A stretch of DNA of 64,000 bases from Brevundimonas sp. NIBR10 (lineage in GTDB: Bacteria > Pseudomonadota > Alphaproteobacteria > Caulobacterales > Caulobacteraceae): assembly GCF_027912515.1 (NCBI RefSeq), contig NZ_CP115464.1:1798001-1862000 (forward strand). The letters run 5' to 3'. A model generated the notes under the pieces. It saw only the letters and a list, made by a program, of their open reading frames with translations, searched no databases and had not been told where the DNA came from. Position numbers and translations under genes: made by a program. How positions within the stretch are numbered: the stretch's first letter is position 1; each line of letters starts with the position of its first letter. This document shows, in pieces, positions 37,113 through 44,803 of the stretch.

Positions 37113-38406
37113 CGCGACTTCAGCCATGGTTCCGGCGTCGGACGTCGCACGCGAAGGTCGGCTCAAGGCCGGGCTCAAGAAGCGGTATGCGCGCGAGGGC
37201 CGGTTCAAGCTGTACGGCGTTCTGGCCGTCTGTATCGCCATCGGCTTCCTGCTGCTGCTGCTGGGTCGGATCGTGACCCAGGGCTATACCGCCTTCTACG
37301 CCCACGAGATCACCTTGCCGGTCTATATGGACCCGGCGCGCATCGACCGGGCCTATCCGCAGGGCACCAATTTCGAGTTGCTGGTCGCCGAGCAGCAGCT
37401 GGCGCGATACGGCATCGCCGACGACGCGCGCGGGACCAAGGCCACGGCCATGCGCGGCCTGTTCTCGTCGGAGCTCAAGTTCCGGGCCGCCGCCCTGATC
37501 CGCCAGAACCCGACCCTGATCGGCCAGACGGTGACGATCTCGGCCCCCGCCGCCGACGAAAGCGACCTGTTCTACAAGGGCCAGATCTCCATCGAGACAC
37601 CGTCCGATCAGCGCCGCTTGTCGGACGAACAGATCGGCTGGCTGAACCGGTTGAAGGCCGAAGGTTCGGTGCGGACCCACTTCAACGGCGCGCTGTTCAC
37701 CAACGGCGATTCGACCGAGCCGGAACTGGCCGGGGTGCTGGGCGGCGTGATCGGATCGGCGCTGATGCTGCTGGTCACCGCCTGCATCGCCATCCCGATC
37801 GGGGTGGGGGCGGCCGTCTATCTGGAAGAGTTCTCGGCGCGGAACCGGCTGACCGATCTGATCGAGGTCAATATCAACAATCTGGCGGCCGTGCCGTCGA
37901 TCGTCTACGGCCTGCTGGGGGTGGCGGTATTTATCAACTGGGCGCACCTGCCCCGGTCGTCGCCGCTGGTGGGCGGGCTGGTGCTGGGGCTGATGGCCCT
38001 GCCGACCATCATCATCGCCACCCGGTCGTCGCTGAAGTCGGTGCCGCCCTCGATCCGTGAGGCCGCCCTGGCCATGGGGGCCAGCCGCACCCAGACGGTG
38101 TTCCAGCATGTCCTGCCCCTGGCCATGCCGGGCGTGATGACCGGCACCATCATCTCCATGGCCCATGCCCTGGGCGAGACCGCGCCCCTGCTGCTGATCG
38201 GCATGGTCAGCTTCGTGCCGGGCATCCCGCACGCCATCAACGAGCCGACCGGCGCGTTGCCGTCCCTGGTCTATATCTGGGAGAACGCCTCCGAGCGCGC
38301 CTTCCACGAGCGGACCGCGGCGGCGATCATGGTCCTGCTCGCCTTCATGATCGTCATGAACGCCGCCGCCATCGTGCTGCGTCGGCGCTTCGAACGCCGG
38401 TGGTAG
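37105..38406 (+). CDS. pstA: Phosphate ABC transporter permease PstA
   Basis: Second membrane subunit of the Pi importer, 433 residues, also extended relative to E. coli (~296). After a basic N-terminus and TM1 ([22 protein letters not shown]) comes a large soluble insertion of about 145 residues containing [23 protein letters not shown], then the permease core with [26 protein letters not shown] and the coupling loop [33 protein letters not shown]. Begins 8 bases before the pstC stop; pstB follows 4 bases after its stop. Confidence 0.92.
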   Translation: MTDATSAMVPASDVAREGRLKAGLKKRYAREGRFKLYGVLAVCIAIGFLLLLLGRIVTQGYTAFYAHEITLPVYMDPARIDRAYPQGTNFELLVAEQQLARYGIADDARGTKATAMRGLFSSELKFRAAALIRQNPTLIGQTVTISAPAADESDLFYKGQISIETPSDQRRLSDEQIGWLNRLKAEGSVRTHFNGALFTNGDSTEPELAGVLGGVIGSALMLLVTACIAIPIGVGAAVYLEEFSARNRLTDLIEVNINNLAAVPSIVYGLLGVAVFINWAHLPRSSPLVGGLVLGLMALPTIIIATRSSLKSVPPSIREAALAMGASRTQTVFQHVLPLAMPGVMTGTIISMAHALGETAPLLLIGMVSFVPGIPHAINEPTGALPSLVYIWENASERAFHERTAAAIMVLLAFMIVMNAAAIVLRRRFERRW

Positions 38407-38410
38407 AGTT

Positions 38411-39388
38411 ATGAAACTTCCGTTCTTCAACACCCCGAACCGTGCCCCCGAAGGCCGTGATGGCGGCCCCGGTGATCCGCTGGATACACCCATGATGGGC
38501 GGTCAGGTGCTGCCCGGTGCCGTCGAGACGTCGCGCGACGTCTCGATGCTGGAGCCCCAGCAGGCGACGGACAGCGCGGTGCCCGGCGCGACGCGGGCAC
38601 CCCAGGTCAAGGCCAATCTCGCGCCTCTGGGCCCGACCAAGATCGCGGCGCGCGACGTGTCGGTCTTCTATGGCGAGAAGCAGGCGCTGTTCGACGTCTC
38701 GCTGGACATCCCGGACAAGACGGTCACCGCGTTCATCGGTCCGTCGGGCTGTGGCAAGTCGACCTTCCTGCGGACCATGAACCGGATGAACGACACCATC
38801 CCGGGCTGCAAGGTGACCGGCCGGATCGACATGGACGGCCAGGACGTCAATGCGAAATCCGTCGATCCGGTGCTGCTGCGCGCCCAGGTCGGGATGGTGT
38901 TCCAGAAGCCGAACCCGTTTCCCAAGACCATCTACGAGAACGTCGCCTATGGGCCCAAGATCCACGGTCTGACGACCAACAAGGCCGAGCTGGACGGAAT
39001 CGTCGAAGCGTCGCTGAAGCGCGCCGGCCTGTGGGACGAGGTCGCCGACCGGCTGCATTCGGCGGGCACCGGACTGTCGGGCGGTCAACAGCAGCGTCTG
39101 GTCATCGCCCGCGCCATCGCGGTCGAGCCCGAAGTCATCCTGATGGACGAGCCCTGCTCGGCGCTGGACCCGATCGCCACGGCCAAGATCGAGGAGCTGA
39201 TCGACGAACTGCGCGAGCGGTACTGTATCGTCATCGTCACCCACTCGATGGCCCAGGCGGCGCGTGTGTCGCAGCGCACGGCCTTCTTCCACATGGGTCG
39301 GATCGTCGAGACCGGCGACACCGAGGAAATCTTCACGAATCCCCGCGAACGGCGCACGCTGGACTACATCACGGGACGGTTCGGCTGA
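38411..39388 (+). CDS. pstB: Phosphate ABC transporter ATP-binding protein PstB
   Basis: ATPase subunit of the Pi importer, 325 residues. The conserved domain starts near residue 76 ([26 protein letters not shown]) with Walker [10 protein letters not shown] (110-118), the [17 protein letters not shown] motif specific to PstB, signature LSGGQQQR, Walker [14 protein letters not shown] and switch THSM. The first ~75 residues form a Pro/Gly-rich, probably disordered extension not found in typical PstB (about 257 residues). Shares one base with phoU (TGATG). Confidence 0.94.
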   Translation: MKLPFFNTPNRAPEGRDGGPGDPLDTPMMGGQVLPGAVETSRDVSMLEPQQATDSAVPGATRAPQVKANLAPLGPTKIAARDVSVFYGEKQALFDVSLDIPDKTVTAFIGPSGCGKSTFLRTMNRMNDTIPGCKVTGRIDMDGQDVNAKSVDPVLLRAQVGMVFQKPNPFPKTIYENVAYGPKIHGLTTNKAELDGIVEASLKRAGLWDEVADRLHSAGTGLSGGQQQRLVIARAIAVEPEVILMDEPCSALDPIATAKIEELIDELRERYCIVIVTHSMAQAARVSQRTAFFHMGRIVETGDTEEIFTNPRERRTLDYITGRFG

Positions 39389-40119
39389 TGAACCAGCACA
39401 CTGTAAAAGCGTACGGCGACGAGCTGAACCAGCTGACGGCGGAGGTCGCCCGCATGGGAGGCCTGGCCGAGGCCCAGGTGGCCGATGCGGTCGAGAGCGT
39501 GGCCCGGCGCGACATCGCTTTGGCCCGCGCCGTGGTCGATCGCGACGCCAAGCTGGACGTCATGCACCGCGAGATCGAGAAGAAGGCCATCCGTCTGATC
39601 GCCCTGCGCCAGCCCGTGGCGTCGGACCTCAGGAAGACGCTGTCGGCGATGAAGCTGGCGACCGATCTGGAGCGCACAGGCGACCTGGCCAAGAACATCG
39701 CCAAGCGTGGCCTGGCCGTGGCTGAAACCGAGCCGATGCAGCCGCTGACGCGTTCGATCGAGCGGATGGGGCGGCTGGTGTCGTTGCGGCTGAGGGATGT
39801 ACTGGACGCCTATACGTCGGGCGAACTGGACGGGGCCCTGGCGGTCTGGGCCTCGGACGACGAGGTGGACGAGCACTACAACGCCCTGTTCCGCGAACTG
39901 TTGACCTACATGATGGGCGATCCGCGCACGATCAACGCCTGCACCCATCTGCTGTTCATGGCCAAGAACCTGGAGCGGATCGGCGACCACGCGACCAATA
40001 TCGCCGAGACCGTCCACTATGAGATCACCGGCGACGAGATGATCGGCGAGCGGCCGCGCGGCGCGCCGGATGCGTCCGAGACCGGCCTGACGCACACCCA
40101 CACCCTGCCGCAAGCCTGA
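39388..40119 (+). CDS. phoU: Phosphate signalling protein PhoU
   Basis: Cytoplasmic regulator, 243 residues, that links Pst transport to PhoR and represses the Pho regulon when phosphate is plentiful. Two repeats of a three-helix bundle carry the metal-binding motif pattern: DREIEKKAIRLIALRQPVASDLRKTLSAMKLATDLERTGDLAKNIAKR in the first and EVDEHYNALFRELLTYMMGDPRTINACTHLLFMAKNLERIGDHATNIAETV in the second. ATG 39388 overlaps the pstB stop. phoB follows 14 bases later. Confidence 0.95.
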   Translation: MNQHTVKAYGDELNQLTAEVARMGGLAEAQVADAVESVARRDIALARAVVDRDAKLDVMHREIEKKAIRLIALRQPVASDLRKTLSAMKLATDLERTGDLAKNIAKRGLAVAETEPMQPLTRSIERMGRLVSLRLRDVLDAYTSGELDGALAVWASDDEVDEHYNALFRELLTYMMGDPRTINACTHLLFMAKNLERIGDHATNIAETVHYEITGDEMIGERPRGAPDASETGLTHTHTLPQA

Positions 40120-40133
40120 CAAGGGAGCCCTGG

Positions 40134-40823
40134 ATGCAGCCCTATATCCTGGTGATGGAAGACGAGGACGCCCTGGCGACCCTGCTCCAGTACAATCTGG
40201 AAAAGGAAGGCTATGACGTGGTCATCGCCTCGGACGGCGAGGAAGGCCTGGTCCAGGTCGACGAGCGTCAGCCTGACCTGGTGCTGCTGGACTGGATGCT
40301 GCCCAAGGTATCGGGGATCGAGGTCTGCCGGCGGCTGCGCGGGCGGGCCGAGACGCGCAACTTGCCGATCATCATGCTGACCGCACGGGGCGAAGAGACG
40401 GACCGGGTTCGCGGTCTGGACACCGGTGCCGACGACTATCTGACCAAGCCGTTTTCGATGGTCGAGCTGATCGCGAGGATCCGCGCGGTGCTGCGCCGGA
40501 TCCGTCCCGGTCTGGCCGACGATCGGGTGGGTCATGGCGACATCGTCATCGACCGCGTCGCGCACCGGGTCCGCCGCAGTGGCACCGAGGTGCATTTGGG
40601 CCCGACCGAATTTCGGCTGCTGGACCATTTCATGCGTCACCCGGGCCGGGTGTTCAGCCGCGAACAGCTTCTGGACGCGGTCTGGGGCAGTGACGTCTAT
40701 GTCGAGGCGCGGACGGTGGACGTCCACGTCGGCCGCCTTCGTAAGGCGCTGGACGTCGGCGAGAGCGCCAACCCCATCCGGACGGTTAGGTCCGCGGGGT
40801 ATTCGCTGGATCTGGAAGGCTGA
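40134..40823 (+). CDS. phoB: Phosphate response regulator PhoB
   Basis: OmpR-type response regulator, 229 residues. Receiver with MEDEDALATLLQYNLEKEGY, phosphoacceptor D53 (LVLLDWMLP), T/S and K (DDYLTKPF) positions, linked to a winged-helix domain (VHLGPTEFRLLDHFMRHPGRVFSREQLLDAVWGSDVYVEARTVDVHVGRLRKAL). It activates Pho-box promoters when phosphorylated by PhoR. ATG 40134 follows AAGGGAGCCCTGG. Being last in the cluster suggests feedback amplification through the Pho-box upstream of pstC. Confidence 0.96.
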   Translation: MQPYILVMEDEDALATLLQYNLEKEGYDVVIASDGEEGLVQVDERQPDLVLLDWMLPKVSGIEVCRRLRGRAETRNLPIIMLTARGEETDRVRGLDTGADDYLTKPFSMVELIARIRAVLRRIRPGLADDRVGHGDIVIDRVAHRVRRSGTEVHLGPTEFRLLDHFMRHPGRVFSREQLLDAVWGSDVYVEARTVDVHVGRLRKALDVGESANPIRTVRSAGYSLDLEG

Positions 40824-40830
40824 CAGCGAT

Positions 40831-40860
40831 CCGCCTTCCCCGATGTTTCAGGGAAGGCGG
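40831..40860. terminator. Hairpin between phoB and a convergent gene
   Basis: A perfect 10-bp stem, CCGCCTTCCC (40831-40840) with GGGAAGGCGG (40851-40860), and a 10-base loop, eight bases after the phoB stop. No T-run on either side. Its position between convergent genes suggests a bidirectional transcript end. Confidence 0.6.
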
Positions 40861-40890
40861 TAAGCCGCTGTACTGAAGGTCATCGGTGCA

Positions 40891-41499
40891 TCAGCGCCGG
40901 AAGGTCTGACGGCTGGCCGTGCCGCGCATGAAGCCCAGGATGGCCGAGTTGTCGATGCGCAGGGTGTTGTTGGAATAGGTGCGGTCGTCGTTGCACCGAT
41001 TGCCGTCGATGGCGATGTCGGGATCGTAGGTGATGGCGACATCGACGTGGCCGCCGAACTCGAAATCGTCGAAGGCGTTCGAGATCATCGGCGAGTCGTA
41101 GCGGACCATGCTGGCACCCGCACCGGCCATGCCGCTCATGGCCTGATGGTTGCGGAAGGCGCGGCCGGTGTTGCCGTTATGGGCCACGAGATTGACGCCT
41201 TGCTGGCGGGGGCCGGACGTCCAGGCGGTGCGGCCGGCATTGACGACTTCATAGGAGACGCTGACCTGGCCCCGACGGGCACCCTTTGTCAGGGTCACGC
41301 TCGAGATCATCGGATCGACGTCGCAGGCGACGGGGCGGGGCGTGACGCCGCGCAGGTCGGGCAGGCGGGCGTTTCCGGGCAGGGTGCGCTCCGGCAGAAC
41401 GCGGGCGTTGTCAGCGATCCGATAGGACTGGGCCTGGGCGACAGCACCGGTCAGACAGACGGCGGCGCATACGGCGCCGGTGATGAGGGGGGTCTTCAT
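40891..41499 (-). CDS. Exported protein of unknown function
   Basis: A 202-residue protein with a clear signal peptide (PLITGAVCAAVCLTGAVAQAQ). The mature part, beta-rich, has VDPMISSVTLTKGARRGQVSVSYEVVNAGRTAWTSG, reminiscent of a CARDB/immunoglobulin-like fold, and CDVD/RCNDD cysteines that might form a disulphide. ATG 41499 follows AGAGGAA. It is convergent with phoB. Family not identified. Confidence 0.7.
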   Translation of the reverse strand: MKTPLITGAVCAAVCLTGAVAQAQSYRIADNARVLPERTLPGNARLPDLRGVTPRPVACDVDPMISSVTLTKGARRGQVSVSYEVVNAGRTAWTSGPRQQGVNLVAHNGNTGRAFRNHQAMSGMAGAGASMVRYDSPMISNAFDDFEFGGHVDVAITYDPDIAIDGNRCNDDRTYSNNTLRIDNSAILGFMRGTASRQTFRR

Positions 41500-41639
41500 G
41501 GCTTGTTCCTCTAAGGGCCGTGATTGGCCTGACACGAGGATTAACCAAGGTTCCCTGAACGCCGTCCGGTCGCCGCAGTTGTGGTTTGTTCATGTTCGGA
41601 ATGTGGCGAGATCGCGTCAGGCCAAGGCGGCCGGAACCG

Positions 41640-41936
41640 TCAGCGACTACCGAACTGACATCCGGCGTAGAGCATGCGGATGATGACGACGCGATTGTCC
41701 TGGACCTCGAACGCAATATCGACGCGACCCTCGAAGGTGATCATCCTGACACCGGGGCGAATATCGTCTCGGATCATGCCCCGGTTGGGGAACTGGCGAA
41801 GCTGTTGGCAGAACAAGCGAATGCGATGCAGGTACCTTGCTGCAATCTGCGGGCTCGATTCACGGCCGATCCAGGCGCGCAGTTCCGCCATGTCGAAAAC
41901 AGCAGTTCGATCATAGACGATCGCGTATCGCCTCAA
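41640..41936 (-). CDS. Type II toxin, RelE/ParE family (second pair)
   Basis: A 98-residue basic protein: YDRTAVFDMAELRAWIGRESSPQIAARYLHRIRLFCQQLRQFPNRG, then VRMITFEGRVDIAFEVQDNRVVIIRMLYAG, the helix-hairpin and beta-sheet arrangement of ParE/RelE. A TTG start overlaps the antitoxin stop by four bases (TTGA). Base composition appears lower in G+C than neighbours, in keeping with mobility of such pairs. Confidence 0.85.
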   Translation of the reverse strand: MRRYAIVYDRTAVFDMAELRAWIGRESSPQIAARYLHRIRLFCQQLRQFPNRGMIRDDIRPGVRMITFEGRVDIAFEVQDNRVVIIRMLYAGCQFGSR

Positions 41937-42214
41937 GTCTTGGCGGACCCGGCCGAAACAAGCTGATCGACGAGCGCAAACGCTTCTTCCTCCGACATCA
42001 GGCGTGAGGGATCTGCCTTGTATGCGTCATAGGTTGGGCCGACCTCGTCGCGCAGCCATCGCTCCACGTCGGGTCGTTGCGCCGAGAGCGAGGTCTCGAC
42101 AGTCTCGCGCAGGAACTCGGCCGCATTCTCGTAGACGCCGGATGCGATCCGGGCGTCGATCTCCATCGCGGCGTTCTCAGAAAGCTCGAAGGTCAAGGTG
42201 CGTGTGGCGCTCAT
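41933..42214 (-). CDS. ParD-like antitoxin (second pair)
   Basis: A 93-residue acidic protein. RTLTFELSENAAMEIDARIASGVYENAAEFLRETVETSL matches the ParD/RHH pattern, in which the strand pairs in a dimer to bind DNA and the Y-x-N-x-A-E-F-L-R-E motif lies in helix 2. The C-terminal half (DPSRLMSEEEAFALVDQL) would bind the toxin. Gene order antitoxin then toxin with a 4-base overlap. It starts 12 bases after hslO's end on the same strand, so read-through is possible. Confidence 0.85.
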   Translation of the reverse strand: MSATRTLTFELSENAAMEIDARIASGVYENAAEFLRETVETSLSAQRPDVERWLRDEVGPTYDAYKADPSRLMSEEEAFALVDQLVSAGSAKT

Positions 42215-42226
42215 GTCCGCAGCGTC

Positions 42227-43159
42227 TCACGAATCCGCGTTGCTCGCCACCTCGGCCGGATCGAGCGCGTAGACCGTCGAACAGTATTCGCAGGTGACGC
42301 GGATCTTGCCGTCATCCTCGACCATGTCGGCGCGTTCGGCGTCATTGAACGAGCCCAGGACGCCGACGATCCGCTCGGGCGAGCAGCGGCAGACGGCGGC
42401 GAGGGGCAGGGGCTGCTCCAGACGCACCCCGTCTTCGTGGAACAGGCGGAACAGCAGGGTTTCGGGCGTGATCGTGGGGTCGATCAGCTCGTCGTCGCCG
42501 AGCGTCTGGAACAGAGCGCGGGTGCGGTCCCAGACCTCTTCGGTCGAGCCGCGCGTGACGTCGCCGGCGACCATCTGGATCATGGCCCCGCCCGACCGCC
42601 AGTGGGCGACGCCGTCCTCGCCGATGACCTGACCCACGGCGAGCTGGACCTTGGTCGGGACCTGTTCGGACTGGGCGAAATAGTGTTCGGCGCACAGCGA
42701 CAGGCTCTCGCCCTCGATCGGGGTGATGCCCTGATGGCGCTCGAAGTCTGGCCCTTGGTCCAGGGTCATGATGAAGACGCCCTTGCCCAGAAGCGTCTGC
42801 GCGCCGGGGCGGGCGAAGCCGGTCGAGGCAGCGACCTCGGTCTCGTCGAACCGGCAGTAACCGCGCAGGGTGCCCGAGGTATCATAGTCGGCGACGACAT
42901 AGCGGACGGGGCCGTCGCCTTGCGCCTGAACGATCAGCCGGCCCTCGAACTTCAGGCTGGAGCCGACCAGGGCGGCAAGCGCGCAGGCCTCGCCGAGCAG
43001 GGCCGCGACCGGCTCGGGATAGGCGTGCGCCGACAGGATCTCGTCGACGGCCGAGCCCAGACGGACCAGGCGGCCGCGCACCGGCCAGCCCTCGATCTGG
43101 AAAGCGGCGGCCAGGTTGTCGGACGCGTTTGCGGCATCGGTGGGCGCGGAGTAGGGCAA
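42227..43159 (-). CDS. hslO: Redox-regulated chaperone Hsp33
   Basis: Cytoplasmic holdase activated by oxidation, 310 residues. The N-terminal dimerisation domain has FQIEGWPVRGRLVRLGSAVDEIL and ALLGEACALAALVGSSLKFEGRLIVQAQGDGPVRYVVADYD; the C-terminal switch holds the CRCSPERIVGVLGSF...VTCEYCSTVY zinc motif with four cysteines (CxC and CxxC). Length near the usual 290. A TTG start at 43159 is proposed as no ATG fits the conserved N-terminus; the upstream signal is weak. Confidence 0.93.
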   Translation of the reverse strand: MPYSAPTDAANASDNLAAAFQIEGWPVRGRLVRLGSAVDEILSAHAYPEPVAALLGEACALAALVGSSLKFEGRLIVQAQGDGPVRYVVADYDTSGTLRGYCRFDETEVAASTGFARPGAQTLLGKGVFIMTLDQGPDFERHQGITPIEGESLSLCAEHYFAQSEQVPTKVQLAVGQVIGEDGVAHWRSGGAMIQMVAGDVTRGSTEEVWDRTRALFQTLGDDELIDPTITPETLLFRLFHEDGVRLEQPLPLAAVCRCSPERIVGVLGSFNDAERADMVEDDGKIRVTCEYCSTVYALDPAEVASNADS

Positions 43160-43299
43160 GGGTGTTCTGGTCCGGGCGAATGTCTAGGGAAGCGCGTCTA
43201 GATAGGCGCCCGCTCCGCCTATGGTAAGGGGTGGGGAACCGGCGCGACCGGCGGCCGTTGCGACGCGGGCCGCGGGAGCCGACAGACGAAGGCGTGATC

Positions 43300-44745
43300 A
43301 TGTCCGTAAAGCCCACTTTGAAACCTCTGAACCAGCAGGCGATTGTGATCACCGGCGCGACCTCGGGTATCGGCCTGGCCACAGCGAGGCGAGCGGCGCG
43401 GGCGGGGGCCTGTGTGTTCCTGATCGCGCGGGGCGAGACGGACCTTCGGGCGCTTTGCGAGGAAATCCAGCGCGACGGCGGCCGCGCGGCCTGGGCCGTG
43501 GCGGATGTTGCGGATTTCGATGCCCTGGCCGAGGCGGCCGACAAATGCCGTCGGCTGTTCGGCGGGTTCGACACCTGGGTGAACAATGCCGGGGTCTCGA
43601 TCATCGGCAGTGTCCTGGAGACTTCGCTGCAGGACCAGCGACGGCTGTTCGAGACCAACTACTGGGGCGTGGTCAACGGATCGACGATCGCGGCCGAACA
43701 TCTGAAGGGTTGGCCCGGCGGGGGCGCGATCATCAATGTCGGCTCGACCCTGTCGGATGCGCCGGCCCCGATCCGGGGGGCCTATTCGGCGTCCAAGCAT
43801 GCGGTGAAGGGGTTCACCAATGCCTTGCGGATGGAGCTGATCCGCGATGCCGCCCCGATCTCGCTGAGCCTGGTCAAGCCGGCGGCGGTGGATTCGCCAT
43901 ACGACCGGCACGCCCGCAATCTGGCCGGCTATGCCGCGCAGAGCCCACAGCCCGTCTATGCCACCCATGTGGTGGCCGATGCCATCCTTTGGTGCGCGAC
44001 CCATCCGACGCGGGAGATCACCGTAGGCGGCGGCGGGCGACTGATCGCCGCATTCTACTCAGCTTTGCCGGGGATCGCGGAACCACTCTTCGCGCGGTTC
44101 GCTCCTGTGATGAAGCGGGACAGGGGTCCCGACGACTGGTCGTATGAGGATGGTCTTTACGAGCCTTCCGACGACGGCCTCAACGAAGAGGTTCATTATC
44201 CCATGGTTCGACAGTTCAGCGTCGTCGCCGAAGCGCGCAAGCACCCCGGCATCACCGCCGGCACCGTGGCCCTGGTCGCGACGGCGGCGATCGCCACGGT
44301 CCTGCTGATGCAGCGGTCGGGGCCGCGCCGGTACGAGACGATCCGTGACCGGCTTGACCCGCGCGGCTGGATTGACGCCGAGGCCCTGAGGCACCGGTTC
44401 GAGGACATCCAGCGGGGCCTGACCGGTGCCGCCGAGGATCTGGGCGACCGGGCCGGGTCGTTGCGCGAGGACGCCCGCGACACCGCCGACAGCCTGTTCC
44501 AGCGCGGCCGTGACGCCATTTCGGGCGGCAAGCGGAAACAGTATGCCAAGGCTGCGCGCGGATACGCCGACAAGGCGGGCAAGCGGGCGCGGGGTTATGC
44601 CGACGCCGGAGTCCAGTACGGCCGTGATCATGCGCGCGAAGGTGGGGCCCTGCTGGCCGTCGCCACGATCGCTGCGGCGGTCGGTGCGGCCGTGCTGGAA
44701 TCGCGCCGTCCGGACAGCCGGGTCCGTCGGATCGCCAAATTCTAG
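43300..44745 (+). CDS. Short-chain dehydrogenase with membrane-anchored C-terminal extension
   Basis: A 481-residue fusion. Residues 12-250 are a classical SDR: TGATSGIG (18-25) cofactor motif, NNAG (95-98), catalytic S149, Y162 and K166 in YSASK. A linker then leads to a transmembrane segment (316-337, GITAGTVALVATAAIATVLLMQ), a helical, charge-alternating tail (350-445) with short repeats such as AARGYADKAGKRARGYADAG, and a second hydrophobic segment (447-466). The tail resembles YtxH/apolipoprotein-type helices, unusual for an SDR. ATG 43300 follows GAAGGCGTGATC. Substrate unknown. Confidence 0.8.
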   Translation: MSVKPTLKPLNQQAIVITGATSGIGLATARRAARAGACVFLIARGETDLRALCEEIQRDGGRAAWAVADVADFDALAEAADKCRRLFGGFDTWVNNAGVSIIGSVLETSLQDQRRLFETNYWGVVNGSTIAAEHLKGWPGGGAIINVGSTLSDAPAPIRGAYSASKHAVKGFTNALRMELIRDAAPISLSLVKPAAVDSPYDRHARNLAGYAAQSPQPVYATHVVADAILWCATHPTREITVGGGGRLIAAFYSALPGIAEPLFARFAPVMKRDRGPDDWSYEDGLYEPSDDGLNEEVHYPMVRQFSVVAEARKHPGITAGTVALVATAAIATVLLMQRSGPRRYETIRDRLDPRGWIDAEALRHRFEDIQRGLTGAAEDLGDRAGSLREDARDTADSLFQRGRDAISGGKRKQYAKAARGYADKAGKRARGYADAGVQYGRDHAREGGALLAVATIAAAVGAAVLESRRPDSRVRRIAKF

Positions 44746-44803
44746 GCCGCCAGCTTAGCAATCATCGTTGCCGCAGTTGCGAGCGAGGGGGTAGGAGGGC
44801 GCC

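Noticed and set aside
41536..41556. TTAACCAAGGTT near the exported-protein gene as a CtrA box
   Set aside because: Only one half of the TTAA-N7-TTAA site is present.
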